DNA from: Acanthamoeba sp. SK_2022b
Taxonomy: Eukaryota; Discosea; Longamoebia; Acanthamoebidae
DNA: 35,158 bases
Assembly (NCBI GenBank): GCA_027943245.1
Contig: JANDJZ010000517.1
Location: 1-35,158 of the forward strand
Direction: 5' to 3'
Shown: in pieces, positions 14,198-22,260 of the stretch
How positions within the stretch are numbered: position 1 is the stretch's first letter
How the letters are laid out: every line of letters starts with the position of its first letter
The notes under the pieces: model-generated
What the model was told of the DNA's origin: nothing
Seen by the model: only the letters and a program-made list of their open reading frames with translations
Databases searched by the model: none
Translations under genes and position numbers: made by a program

Positions 14198-15583
14198 ATG
14201 ACGCCTCTGATCCACACTCTGCTTGACGAGATTTGGCAAAGCCTCGGGCAGCGCCCCGCGCCCTGCGACCGGTTAACCGTAAGCGGTACCGGCGCACTGC
14301 CTTCGGCTTTTCCCGTCACCGAATTGGCTACCGCCGCCTGGAGCGCCGCCGGTTTGGCCTGCGCCGAATTGCTTCTCCGCAAGGCAACCGAAGCGCCGCA
14401 GGTCTGGGTCGATCAACGCCTGGCCTCACTCTGGTTTGGCTGGACGCTGCGTCCGTTGGGTTGGACGCTGCCTGCGGCCTGGGACGCCCTGGCCGGTGAC
14501 TACGAGACAGCAGACGGATGGATACGCCTGCATACCAATGCGCCGCACCATCGGCGAGCGGTGGAACAGGTGCTGGGCCCGGCATCGGACAAAGGCACGC
14601 TGGCGGCGCGCGTGCTGAGCTGGAAAAAGAGCGAGCTGGAGCAGGCCGTGATCGAAGCCGGCGGCTGTGCGGCCCAAATGCGCTCGGCGGCCGCGTGGCG
14701 GCAACATATTCAGGGCAAGAGCGTGGCGCTCGAACCCTTGATTCACACCTCGCTGCAGCCGGAAGCACCGCCGCCGGGCTGGGCGCTGCCCATAGCCCGG
14801 CCGCTGCACGGCGTGCGGGTGCTGGATCTGACGCGCATTCTCGCCGGACCGATCGCCACCCGTTTTCTCGCCGGTTTGGGTGCCGACGTGCTGCGCATCG
14901 ATCCTTACGGTTGGGATGAACCCGGCGTCGAGCACGAGGTGATGCTGGGCAAGCGCAGCGCACGCCTCAACCTGACCAATGCGCACGATCGCCATACGTT
15001 TGAACATCTGCTGAGAAACACCGACGTGATCGTGCATGGCTACCGTGCCGGGGCGCTGGAGAAGTTGGGCTATGGCGCGGAGGAAAGACGCGCGCTGGCG
15101 CCGGGCCTGATCGACGTCTGTCTGAATGCCTACGGCTGGAACGGGCCGTGGCGCACCCGGCGCGGTTTTGACAGCCTGGTGCAGATGAGCTGCGGGTTGG
15201 CGGAGGCGGGCATGGTTTGGCGCAGCGCCAGTTTGCCGCTGCCGCTGCCGGTACAGGCTCTGGACCACGCCACCGGCTATTTGATGGCGGCGGCGGTGCT
15301 GACCGGTATGGCGCAGCGCCTGAGCCGCGGCACCGGCTACCACGCAAGGCTGTCGCTGGCGCGCACGGCGCAACTGCTGCTGGCGCATCCCTATCCGGCG
15401 CATTATCGGCCACAAGCCCTGACGCCGGCCGGCCCCACCGACGAAAACCCGGAAGCGGAACTGACCGACTGGGGCGCCGCGCAACGTCTGCGCGCCCCGT
15501 TAAGCCTGCAGGGCACGGCGCTGCAATGGGCGCTGCCGGCGACCGCGCTCGGCACCTCGCAGCCGGCGTGGCTGCGCCGTTAA
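14198..15583 (+). CDS. Class III (CaiB/BaiF) CoA-transferase family protein
   Basis: Members move CoA between carboxylic acids through an aspartyl-CoA intermediate in the cytosol. The 461-aa protein has a divergent N-terminal 200 residues, then a clear core: GVRVLDLTRILAGPIATRFL (about 205-224), GADVLRIDPYG, LNLTNAHDR, TDVIVHGYRAGALEKLG and DVCLNAYGWNGPW. QALDHATGYLMAAAVL may hold the active Asp. The long N-terminal part suggests a duplicated half-domain. The gene follows the glycoside hydrolase by 61 bp and overlaps the end of the convergent LysR gene by 4 bp. The substrate is unknown. Confidence 0.85.
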   Translation: MTPLIHTLLDEIWQSLGQRPAPCDRLTVSGTGALPSAFPVTELATAAWSAAGLACAELLLRKATEAPQVWVDQRLASLWFGWTLRPLGWTLPAAWDALAGDYETADGWIRLHTNAPHHRRAVEQVLGPASDKGTLAARVLSWKKSELEQAVIEAGGCAAQMRSAAAWRQHIQGKSVALEPLIHTSLQPEAPPPGWALPIARPLHGVRVLDLTRILAGPIATRFLAGLGADVLRIDPYGWDEPGVEHEVMLGKRSARLNLTNAHDRHTFEHLLRNTDVIVHGYRAGALEKLGYGAEERRALAPGLIDVCLNAYGWNGPWRTRRGFDSLVQMSCGLAEAGMVWRSASLPLPLPVQALDHATGYLMAAAVLTGMAQRLSRGTGYHARLSLARTAQLLLAHPYPAHYRPQALTPAGPTDENPEAELTDWGAAQRLRAPLSLQGTALQWALPATALGTSQPAWLRR

Positions 15584-16455
15584 ATAGCCGCCAACTGTTG
15601 CTGCAGCCACTGCAGCAGACGTAAGACCGCCGGCGTCAACCCGGCGGTCTGCGGCCACACCAGATAAACGTCGTCATCGCTCAGGCGACAGGGCGCGGCC
15701 AGCGCCACCAGCCTCCCGGCGGCGATCGCATCCTGCACCAGCAGCTTTTTCGCCAGCGCGATGCCGAACCCCTGCTCGGCCGCGCGAATCAACAATCCGG
15801 CATCGTTGAACAACGCCTGTTGCCGCCCGCACAGCGAGCGCCCTTGCGTATTGAACCAGGCGCGCCAGGGGCTGACGTCGTGCTCCAGCAAGGGAACGTC
15901 GCCGCCGTTCTCGAATGCCGTTCCCCATTGCCGCGCCATGTCCGGCGAGGCGACCGGCAGCACATCGCCCGACGCGATACGCTGTGCCTGCAGCCCCGCC
16001 CACTGGCCGTTGCCGATGCGGATCGCCGCATCGAATCCGCGCTGCGACAGATCCTGCAATGTCAGCGACGCATCGATATCCAGCGCAATATCGGCGCAGG
16101 CTTCATGGAAGGCCGGCAGGCGCGGCAACAGCCAGTAATGGGCAAAAGACGGCAGCACGCTGATACGCAGCGTCTGGCTTGCCGCGGCGCGCCGGGCGCG
16201 GGCAACGCCCTGCTGCAGCGCCTGCAGCGCCGGCTCTACCGCCGCCAGCATCTCTTTCCCGGCCGCATTCAGACGCACACCGCGCCCGCGCCGTTCAAAC
16301 AGCGAATAGCCGACCGCCTGCTCCAGCAGCTGGATTTGCTGGCTGACCGCACCATGCGTTAAATGCACCTGCTGCGCCGTGGCGCGCAAATTCTCCAACC
16401 TGGCGGCGATAACGAAGGTCGGCAAGACATGCAGGGGAAGGCGTTCACTCATCAC
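15580..16455 (-). CDS. LysR-family transcription regulator (GcvA-like)
   Basis: The 291-aa protein has an N-terminal winged HTH (residues about 9-68; LRATAQQVHLTHGAVSQQIQ is the recognition region) and a periplasmic-binding-protein-like effector domain from about 95 (TLRISVLPSFAHYWLLPRLP), typical of GcvA-type regulators. It is divergent from the PLP decarboxylase gene with a 101-bp shared promoter region, so it probably controls that gene. Its end overlaps the CoA-transferase stop by 4 bp. The ligand is unknown. The start could be either of the first two Met codons. Confidence 0.88.
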   Translation of the reverse strand: MMSERLPLHVLPTFVIAARLENLRATAQQVHLTHGAVSQQIQLLEQAVGYSLFERRGRGVRLNAAGKEMLAAVEPALQALQQGVARARRAAASQTLRISVLPSFAHYWLLPRLPAFHEACADIALDIDASLTLQDLSQRGFDAAIRIGNGQWAGLQAQRIASGDVLPVASPDMARQWGTAFENGGDVPLLEHDVSPWRAWFNTQGRSLCGRQQALFNDAGLLIRAAEQGFGIALAKKLLVQDAIAAGRLVALAAPCRLSDDDVYLVWPQTAGLTPAVLRLLQWLQQQLAAI

Positions 16456-16556
16456 TGGTTAGCCGGATTATCCAAAAAGGTTATTTTTCATCGATTTTGG
16501 CCCGCAGGCAACTGTTCTATGTTTATGCCATCTATCCCTGATGCTTCGGAGCCGCC

Positions 16557-17972
16557 ATGCACCCACGTTTACAACAGGATCTTACACAGTTTCCGCAGAT
16601 CCTCGACCACACCCGCCAGTTGGCGGAAGATTTTCTGGCCGGGCTGCAGCAGCGCTCGGTCTGCCCACCGCTCGCGCAACAGCAGCTGCAACCCGGTGAC
16701 GATCGGCTGGCGGAAAACGGTGAAGGCGCCCTGGCGGCGCTGGATGACTTTTGGCAGCGTTATCAGGCGGGCATTTCCGCCAGCGCCGGCCCGCGTTATT
16801 TCGGCTTCGTCACCGGCGGTGGCACCCCGGCGGCGGTCGCGGCGGACTGGCTGGTTAGCGTGACAGACCAAAATAGCCAGCTCAGCCATGATACGATCGC
16901 CGCGGCGATCGAGCTGGCCGCCGTGACGCAGTTGAAATCCCTGCTGGGCCTGCCGGAAGCGTTCAGCGGCAGCCTGGTCAGCGGTGCCACCATGGCCAAT
17001 TTCGCCGGGCTGGCCATTGGCCGGCAGTGGCTGGGCCAACAGCACGGCGTGGATATTGCCCAACGGGGCCTGGCGGCGCTGGGGCCCATCCGGGTGCTGG
17101 CGGCCAATCCGCACGCCAGCAGCGTAAAGGCGCTCAGCATGCTCGGCATCGGCCGCGACGCGCTGACGACCGTCGCCAGCCTGCCGGAGTCTGAGGCCAT
17201 GGATATGGCGGCGCTGGAGCGGCAGCTCGCCGCCGGCGAGGGCCGCCCCACGTTGGTGCTGGCCAGCGCCGGCACGGTCAACACCGTCGCCTTCGACGAT
17301 CTGCCGCGTCTGCTGGCGCTGCGGGAGCGTTATCCGTTTTGGCTGCATGTCGATGCGGCCTTCGGGGGCGTGGCGGCCTGTTCGCCGCTGTATGCACCGC
17401 GACTCGCAGGCTGGCAACAGGCGGACTCCATCACCGTCGATGCGCACAAATGGCTGAACGTGCCTTATGACAGCGCGATCCAATTTACCCGCCATCTGGA
17501 TCTGCAGATGCAGGTATTTCAGAACCATTCGGCCTACCTGGAAGCGCCGACGCCGCGGCCGGACAACTATCTGCATTTGACGCCGGAAAATTCGCGGCGC
17601 TTTCGCGCCCTGCCGCTCTGGCTGACGCTGAAAGCCTATGGCCGCAGCGGCATACGGGATATCGTCGAGCGCAACGTCCGATTGGCGCAGGCGCTGGGCG
17701 CGGCGTTAGCGGCCGACGACGGCTTCCATTTGCTGGCGCCGGTGAATTTGAACGTGGTGTGCTTCGCGCTCAGCCGCCCGCTGGGCGACAGCGAAGCGGC
17801 GCGCGATCGCTTTCTCGAGCGCCTTAACCGGCACGGCGTGGTGCGTTGCACCCCAACGACCTATAGCCATCAGCCGGGGATCCGCGCCGCGCTGGTCAAC
17901 TGGATGACGGAGGAACGGGACATCCGGCTGGCGCTGGACTCGCTGCGCCACTGTCTGCCAGAGACGGCCTAA
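16557..17972 (+). CDS. PLP-dependent group II decarboxylase family protein
   Basis: The 471-aa protein belongs to the glutamate/aromatic amino acid decarboxylase fold. It shows PRYFGFVTGGGTPAA near residue 80, SLVSGATMANFAGLA (about 140-154) for phosphate binding, VLASAGTVNTVAFDDL, WLHVDAAFGGVAA, and the PLP lysine K298 in VDAHKWLNVPYD. The C-terminus closes with VVRCTPTTYSHQPGIRAALVNW. Homologues decarboxylate aromatic amino acids, tyrosine, diaminobutyrate or related substrates; the sequence alone does not tell which. It is cytosolic. It is divergent from a LysR gene, its probable regulator, and convergent with a GNAT gene 11 bp away. Confidence 0.88.
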   Translation: MHPRLQQDLTQFPQILDHTRQLAEDFLAGLQQRSVCPPLAQQQLQPGDDRLAENGEGALAALDDFWQRYQAGISASAGPRYFGFVTGGGTPAAVAADWLVSVTDQNSQLSHDTIAAAIELAAVTQLKSLLGLPEAFSGSLVSGATMANFAGLAIGRQWLGQQHGVDIAQRGLAALGPIRVLAANPHASSVKALSMLGIGRDALTTVASLPESEAMDMAALERQLAAGEGRPTLVLASAGTVNTVAFDDLPRLLALRERYPFWLHVDAAFGGVAACSPLYAPRLAGWQQADSITVDAHKWLNVPYDSAIQFTRHLDLQMQVFQNHSAYLEAPTPRPDNYLHLTPENSRRFRALPLWLTLKAYGRSGIRDIVERNVRLAQALGAALAADDGFHLLAPVNLNVVCFALSRPLGDSEAARDRFLERLNRHGVVRCTPTTYSHQPGIRAALVNWMTEERDIRLALDSLRHCLPETA

Positions 17973-17983
17973 GGCGCGCGGCG

Positions 17984-18688
17984 CTATCCGAGTTGGAAGG
18001 CCTGCAAACGCCGCGCTTGCCGCCCGTCATCGCTGATGTTATCCGGCGACAGCCAGGCGGCAAAGGCGGCGTGTCGCGCCGGCCATTCCGCGTCGATGAT
18101 CGACAGCCAATCGGTGTCGCGCGTGCGCCCTTTGACGACAACCGCCTGGCGGAAAGTGCCTTCGTACCGGAACCCCAAACGCTCGGCGGCCTGGCGCGAA
18201 GGCAAATTGAGGCTATCGCACTTCCATTCGCAGCGCCGATAGCCAAGATCGTCAAACAGATGCCGCAGCATCAGGAAAATCGCCTCGCTGCCCAGCGCGC
18301 TGCGCCTCATCAGCGGCGACCAGTTGATGGTGCCCAGTTCGGCCACGCCGTTGCCGGGATCGATGCGCAAAAAAGCGCAGGTCCCCACGGCGCGCCCGTT
18401 CGCCTGATCGACCACCACCATCGTGTTTCTGTCAGCGCTGGACGCCTGAGCCTGGAGGTAACGCTGAAAATCCTCGCGCGTCTGCGGCCGTTCCCAAAAC
18501 AGATAGGTCCAGTCTCGGTCGTCCTCGGCGGTTTGGTAAGCTCGATAGAGCTCATCCCCCCAGCGCTCAAGGCTAAGGGGTTCAAGGCGGCAAAACCGCC
18601 CTTGCAGCAACCTGTGCCCGGGCAGGCCTGCCGGCTGCCAATGAGGAAGGGCATCGCCTATTGGCTGCCCATACTGATTCTGTCTCAC
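17984..18688 (-). CDS. GNAT acetyltransferase, RimJ/RimL type
   Basis: The 234-aa protein carries a GNAT fold: FCRLEPLSLERW (strand 1), GTCAFLRIDPGNGVAELGTI (strands 2-4), RRSALGSEAIFLMLRHLFD for acetyl-CoA contact, and RCEWKCDSLNLPSRQAAERL with GFRYEGTFRQA, the C-terminal half typical of RimJ/RimL enzymes that acetylate protein N-termini or small amines. The open frame extends to an ATG at 18784, but that extra part is atypical (Arg/Ala/Gly-rich). I chose the GTG at 18688, which has AGGA about 8 nt upstream and yields the usual family length. The GTG start is the weakest point of the call. Confidence 0.8.
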   Translation of the reverse strand: MRQNQYGQPIGDALPHWQPAGLPGHRLLQGRFCRLEPLSLERWGDELYRAYQTAEDDRDWTYLFWERPQTREDFQRYLQAQASSADRNTMVVVDQANGRAVGTCAFLRIDPGNGVAELGTINWSPLMRRSALGSEAIFLMLRHLFDDLGYRRCEWKCDSLNLPSRQAAERLGFRYEGTFRQAVVVKGRTRDTDWLSIIDAEWPARHAAFAAWLSPDNISDDGRQARRLQAFQLG

Positions 18689-18953
18689 TGCGACATCCTG
18701 CTTTTGAAAGGTGGAAAGGCAAGTTAAAACCAACGCGGGCCGGAGACAACTCCGACCTGCCCCCCGCCCCGCTGGCGCGGGCAACAGGATGATAGTTTAG
18801 AAAAACAACTCAATCACCGTTAAATATTCACCAAAATTATTTCAATCAAAATAAATATCCAGATAACTCATTGTAAAACGGTGATTTATAGCAACAATTA
18901 AGCTACACATTTCAGCCACAACGTTAACTTTTGTTGGTTGTTATGATAAAAAA

Positions 18954-18972
18954 AGAAGTGATTATCATTAAC
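18954..18972. promoter_or_regulatory. Fur-box-like sequence
   Basis: The sequence agaagtgattatcattaac matches 13 of 19 positions of the Fur consensus, with the right half (gattatcatta) best. It lies 14 bp before a 9-codon ORF. The match is moderate and AT-rich DNA gives false hits. Confidence 0.3.
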
Positions 18973-19101
18973 AGGTGAGGAAGGGTATGATTCAACTTAA
19001 TGATTTTTATCATTAAAAAAACAAAGAGACCAAAAGAACACTTTTTAAGCGCTCAAAAAACGCACTGAAAAACTTCAAAAAGCCAACACATGAATTTTTT
19101 T

Positions 19102-19115
19102 TAAGACTTTTCCTA
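19102..19115. promoter_or_regulatory. RcsAB-box-like sequence upstream of rcsA
   Basis: The sequence taagacttttccta matches 12 of 14 positions of the RcsAB consensus TAAGAATATTCCTA. rcsA is known to activate itself through such a box in E. coli. Here it lies about 300 bp upstream of the start codon. Confidence 0.55.
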
Positions 19116-19419
19116 GCAAACTAAAATTTTGTTTCGTGACATGATGAACAGAATCTCGGCAAGCAATGTCAGCAAGCGCGGGCGCCAAGCGCAAGTCAGG
19201 CCGATCGCGTCAACGCCGAGCGGGCAGCAAATCTCGCTGACTTAAGCCAAACTTATAGATTCATGTGATTAATAAGTTTAGTATGAAAATATCATTGAGT
19301 GCCGTCGTGTTTATTGATAGAACACTGGCTACACTGAATTATTGCTCCATTTTGCCTTTCGGCTTTTCAGGCTTTTTCTCATATTACCGCAGTAAAACGG
19401 ATTTAAGTGGGGGTGCGAT

Positions 19420-20049
19420 ATGCCAACGATCATCATGGATTCATGTAGCTATACCAGATTGGGATTAACCGACTATCTGACTTCGCATGGCGTGAAAAAA
19501 CGCCATATTAATGCCATCGAGGATATTGACAGCCTGCATGAAAAATGCAGCAAGTTGAATCCGAGCCTGGTGTTTATTAACGAGGACTGCTTCATCCACG
19601 AAGCAAACGCCACCGAGCGAATAAAACGGGTGATTTCACTGCACCCGGATACGTTATTCTTCATCTTCATGGCTATTACCAATGTACATTTCGACGATTA
19701 TTTATATGTTCGCAAGAACGTCATCATATCGTCAAAATCCATCAAACCAGAGACTATGAATCAGCTACTTAGTCACTATCTCGAGAGAACGTCCCTACGG
19801 GCGGAGAAGTCCTCTCTGGACCAAACGCCGGTAACGCTGAGCCAGACCGAATCGAACATGTTACGCATGTGGATGTCCGGTCAAGGCACCATCCAGATAT
19901 CAGACCAGATGCAAATAAAGGCCAAAACGGTCTCCTCCCACAAGGGAAACATCAAGCGGAAAATAAAGACGCACAACAAGCAGATCATTTACCACGTTGT
20001 TCGTTTGACCGATACGCTGACCAGTGGAATATTTGTCAATAGCCGTTGA
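19420..20049 (+). CDS. rcsA: RcsA, auxiliary regulator of capsule synthesis
   Basis: RcsA pairs with RcsB to activate capsule genes and to repress flagellar genes; it is a Lon substrate. The 209-aa product resembles E. coli RcsA (207 aa) throughout: [20 protein letters not shown] at the start, [20 protein letters not shown]-like [14 protein letters not shown], and the LuxR-type HTH at the end ([20 protein letters not shown], then [20 protein letters not shown]). The receiver-like N-domain lacks the phospho-acceptor arrangement, as expected. The ATG at 19420 follows a gggggtg ribosome site. An RcsAB-like box lies upstream, dsrB downstream. A strong terminator ends the unit at 20185. Confidence 0.97.
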   Translation: MPTIIMDSCSYTRLGLTDYLTSHGVKKRHINAIEDIDSLHEKCSKLNPSLVFINEDCFIHEANATERIKRVISLHPDTLFFIFMAITNVHFDDYLYVRKNVIISSKSIKPETMNQLLSHYLERTSLRAEKSSLDQTPVTLSQTESNMLRMWMSGQGTIQISDQMQIKAKTVSSHKGNIKRKIKTHNKQIIYHVVRLTDTLTSGIFVNSR

Positions 20050-20139
20050 GCCGCAGAGAATGCCCCCACTCTGTTTTGTCGACCGTTAAATATCCGGGGA
20101 TAAAGTCACCGGGATATCGGATACTGGAACCACCAAAAG

Positions 20140-20185
20140 AATACCTGCTGCGCTATCCCCCCGCTAGCGCAGCGGGTATTTTTTT
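20140..20185 (+). terminator. Rho-independent terminator of rcsA
   Basis: The arms aatacctgctgcgct (20140-20154) and agcgcagcgggtatt (20166-20180) form a 15-bp stem with one wobble pair, followed by a T-run to 20185. No DsrA-like small RNA sequence is seen between rcsA and this site. Confidence 0.88.
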
Positions 20186-20268
20186 GCCGGCGATAAAAAA
20201 AATCTTACCGTAATGAAATAATCTCAAAATGGACAATTTCATTAGCAAATTAATGAGATTAACCGACG

Positions 20269-20469
20269 TTACTGCCCATGCTCGCGACATGGCTCCACAA
20301 ACGTCCCGTCACGGCTGTCGATTTCATTAAAAAACCATACGCCCGCCGGATAGTCTTCAAGAGAAACCAGATACATAGTCCCTTCGTTGAATACCTCTAC
20401 GGCCAGAATGACGCCCTCGCGCCGCGGGCCGCCGTCTGTTTTTACCGTCACTCGATCGTTAACCTGCAT
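20269..20469 (-). CDS. dsrB: DsrB family protein
   Basis: The product of 66 aa matches E. coli DsrB (62 aa), a conserved small protein of unknown role that lies next to rcsA. Shared parts are [28 protein letters not shown] and [15 protein letters not shown]. The frame is open up to an ATG at 20484, but the ATG at 20469 follows a GGGGA ribosome site and gives the family N-terminus (Met-Gln-Val-Asn-Asp). It is cytosolic, with no membrane segment. The gene is convergent with rcsA; an AT-rich inverted repeat (20220-20226/20254-20260) and the rcsA terminator lie between. Confidence 0.93.
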   Translation of the reverse strand: MQVNDRVTVKTDGGPRREGVILAVEVFNEGTMYLVSLEDYPAGVWFFNEIDSRDGTFVEPCREHGQ

Positions 20470-20692
20470 ACCGTTCCCCATCATTTGCGATTGGCATCAG
20501 TGTATGACAAAACCCAGGGGGAAGGACACCGCCCCGCACCAATCCGGCCTCGCTCTCAGCGTAGCCGCCGCCCGGATTTTCACTTTCTTAACGGTTTGGC
20601 CGCAGAATCTTAAGCCGGCCTCGCGTAGCCTGTCTTCAGGCGTTTCCCCCCCAGAGAAGCGCTCGCAAATGAAGAAGTAACAAGGAACTTTT

Positions 20693-20718
20693 GCCCGCAG
20701 ACTTGCGGGCTTTTTTTT
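20693..20718 (+). terminator. Orphan plus-strand terminator
   Basis: The arms gcccgca (20693-20699) and tgcgggc (20704-20710) enclose a 4-nt loop and are followed by eight T residues. No annotated plus-strand gene ends here: rcsA already terminates at 20185 and dsrB and the cold-shock gene are on the other strand. It may end a small RNA starting in 20490-20650; a small hairpin gcctg/caggc lies at 20628-20641. Confidence 0.75.
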
Positions 20719-20741
20719 GCGCACCGCCGAATTGCAGGCAT

Positions 20742-20769
20742 AAAAAAACCCGCCGCAGCGGGTTTTTTT
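20742..20769. terminator. Bidirectional terminator of the cold-shock gene
   Basis: The stem cccgc/gcggg (20749-20753/20758-20762) is flanked by seven A on the left and seven T on the right, so it can terminate transcription from either side. It ends the cold-shock gene on the minus strand. Confidence 0.85.
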
Positions 20770-20789
20770 CAATCAGCGGTAGACGCCAA

Positions 20790-21002
20790 TTAGATAGCGG
20801 TAACGTTAGCCGCAGATGGACCTTTCGCACCGTTCTCGATAGAGAACTGTACGTTCTGGCCTTCAGCCAGGGTCTTGAAGCCTTGATCCTGGATAGCAGA
20901 GAAGTGTACGAATACATCTTTGCTGCCGTCTGCTGGGGTGATGAAACCAAAACCTTTAGCTTCGTTGAACCACTTCACTTGACCTTTGATCAGGTTAGAC
21001 AT
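20790..21002 (-). CDS. Cold-shock domain protein (CspC/CspE-like)
   Basis: The 70-aa protein is a single cold-shock domain that binds single-stranded RNA and DNA and melts RNA structure. RNP1 is KGFGFITP (residues 16-23) and RNP2 is VFVHFSAIQ (30-38); aromatic residues are intact. [12 protein letters not shown] and [10 protein letters not shown] are close to E. coli CspC and CspE, and I cannot decide between them. A good ribosome site (AAGGAAG) precedes the ATG. The 5' region to about 21230 is longer than average, as in regulated csp mRNAs, but I saw no certain cold box. Confidence 0.95.
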   Translation of the reverse strand: MSNLIKGQVKWFNEAKGFGFITPADGSKDVFVHFSAIQDQGFKTLAEGQNVQFSIENGAKGPSAANVTAI

Positions 21003-21318
21003 GTCTATCTTCCTTCAATAATAAATGTAAGCCGCTATGGGCGATATAGCCGGTCATCAGTTACTTATGGAGGCACTGGAAAGGAAATTCGTCAGAGAAG
21101 GGCTATCCGGGATAACGCTTTTAATTTGAACTACTTTACTCAAAATGTCGTGCATAAATAGGTCTGTACCACAGGCCGGTAAGCATTAACTCACGAGCGG
21201 GCGGCAATAGCAACTCTTTTCGCCTCGTCGTGCAGTTTACCTCGGCTAAACGCACAGGATTTGACCCTGTTTGTCGACGCTATCGCCGCGCGTCTTCTCC
21301 TTACCAGTCAAGACAAAT

Positions 21319-21337
21319 GATAGTAATTATCGTTACG
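21319..21337. promoter_or_regulatory. Fur-box-like sequence before the small lipoprotein gene
   Basis: The sequence gatagtaattatcgttacg matches 13 of 19 positions of the Fur consensus. It lies just upstream of a TATAGT (21344-21349) that could be the -10 element, 32 bp before the ATG. The placement is good for repression by Fur. Confidence 0.35.
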
Positions 21338-21380
21338 CTGTTTTATAGTTGCACAAAGAAATCATTCAGGGAGATTCACC

Positions 21381-21758
21381 ATGCCGAGATGGCTCACATT
21401 ACCGGCCGCCAGCGTTACCGCCCTGCTGGCCTTTGCCGCTTGCAGCGCCCCGCTGGGCGCGCTGGAGCTGAATTATCAGCCCCCAGAGCCCAGCGTTTCC
21501 CCGCCCCCAAAACCGGTGGCTCCGCCGGGGCCGGTCCCCAAGGCGGCGAAACCGCCGATTACCTGGGCAGAGGCACGCGACAAGAACGGTTTTCGCGTCG
21601 ATATCGAATGTGATCATCCAGGCTGCAGCAAGCCGCGCGCCAAACCTTATCCCGCCTATGAAGGCCCGGTGAAGAAAACCGATCGCCGCCGCCAATCCGA
21701 TCCTTACTCCACCAATCAGGATCCCGATTACAACATTCAGTTGGGCTATGAGTGGTAG
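21381..21758 (+). CDS. Small proline-rich putative lipoprotein
   Basis: The 125-aa product starts with a signal peptide (Arg, then SVTALLAFAAC) with a lipobox-like end at C21, so it may be lipidated and anchored in the outer membrane; it could also be cut further on. The segment about 33-60 is rich in proline (EPSVSPPPKPVAPPGP) and may span periplasm. The C-terminal part has two cysteines in IECDHPGCSKPR and ends in NIQLGYEW. I do not recognise a family. AGGGAGA precedes the ATG. A Fur-like site covers the presumed promoter, so iron control is possible. Confidence 0.65.
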   Translation: MPRWLTLPAASVTALLAFAACSAPLGALELNYQPPEPSVSPPPKPVAPPGPVPKAAKPPITWAEARDKNGFRVDIECDHPGCSKPRAKPYPAYEGPVKKTDRRRQSDPYSTNQDPDYNIQLGYEW

Positions 21759-21810
21759 CGGCGCTTTCGGAGTAATACCTATATCAGCCGCCCTCGCCGC
21801 TGCATAAAAT

Positions 21811-21896
21811 AGCGCCAGTTCACCACTCCTCCTGGTGTTGAACACAACAAGCTGTGTTGCAAATCTTTATGCGCCTCCCTATAGGCGCTTTTTTTT
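21811..21896 (+). ncRNA. Candidate Hfq-type small RNA with RprA-like 3' half
   Basis: A stem-loop (gttca/tgaac around 21818-21842) with a C/U-rich loop containing tcctcc is followed by aagctgtgttg, aatcttt and a terminator: arms gcgcct (21871-21876) and aggcgc (21883-21888), then eight T to 21896. From memory, the order GCTGTGT, TCTTT, CTCCC in the terminal loop and the T-run matches the 3' half of E. coli RprA, an RcsB-activated activator of RpoS translation. The 5' end is unknown. The TATATC and TAAAAT motifs upstream are possible -10 elements. It could also be only the 3' end of the lipoprotein mRNA. Confidence 0.45.
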
Positions 21897-21942
21897 GCTC
21901 CTCCCTCATGCCCGATTACAGATTGCTCTCATTGCCCCGTAA

Positions 21943-21958
21943 AGTGATGAATGTCACA
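21943..21958. promoter_or_regulatory. CRP-site-like palindrome
   Basis: The sequence agtga-tgaatg-tcaca fits the CRP consensus TGTGA-N6-TCACA with one mismatch. It lies 40 bp upstream of the 38-aa membrane protein start. Confidence 0.45.
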
Positions 21959-21997
21959 AATACGCCTCCTTGCCATTCTTATTCGGAGGTGATGTTC

Positions 21998-22114
21998 ATG
22001 GCCACAGCATCCCTTGCCCTCTTGGCTGCCTTGGCCGGCATTGCGGGCCATTCGCTCTATAAACACTTAAAATATCAGAAAAAAAGTACATTCGTTCGCC
22101 CGCACGATCGGTAA
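21998..22114 (+). CDS. 38-aa single-pass membrane protein
   Basis: The peptide begins MATASLALLAALAGIAGHSL and ends YKHLKYQKKSTFVRPHDR. One hydrophobic helix (residues 3-19) is followed by a strongly basic tail, so the tail should lie in the cytosol. The start is set by a strong ribosome site ggaggt (21985-21990) 7 nt before the ATG; another in-frame ATG two codons upstream is too close to it. A CRP-like site lies upstream. I do not recognise it; small basic single-helix proteins often modulate membrane complexes. Confidence 0.65.
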   Translation: MATASLALLAALAGIAGHSLYKHLKYQKKSTFVRPHDR

Positions 22115-22260
22115 TCGATAACGTGTTCACACCGCGAAGGCACGGCACGCCGCACGCCGCGCCTTCGTGGACCGTCATGTTTTCATCACAAAAATGTCAC
22201 ACTATGGCCATATGATGATTCGCGATTATCCGCTCTGGCTTAACACCAAGGATTTCGCCC

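Larger units (their letters stand above)
18689..19419. other. AT-rich intergenic region upstream of rcsA
   Basis: This stretch of about 730 bp has no convincing gene and, beyond its first about 100 bp, is far more AT-rich than its surroundings up to about 19140, the kind of DNA that H-NS silences. It holds a Fur-like site (18954-18972), a 9-codon ORF with a strong ribosome site (18987-19016, MIQLNDFYH), an RcsAB-like box (19102-19115) and about 300 bp of leader before rcsA. Long AT-rich upstream DNA is usual for rcsA. Confidence 0.6.

Noticed and set aside
14426..15484. 352-codon minus-strand frame
   Set aside because: Antisense of the CoA-transferase gene.
20050..20139. DsrA small RNA
   Set aside because: DsrA lies by rcsA in E. 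coli, so I looked for it; neither its 5' sequence nor its terminator sequence is present here.
20497..20772. 91-codon minus-strand frame between dsrB and the csp gene
   Set aside because: Its start lies inside the csp terminator, it has no ribosome site, and codon use is irregular.
21755..21790. RcsB box before the RprA-like RNA
   Set aside because: The best candidate (ggagtaataccta) fits the consensus only in its right half with an off-by-one spacing, so it was not annotated.
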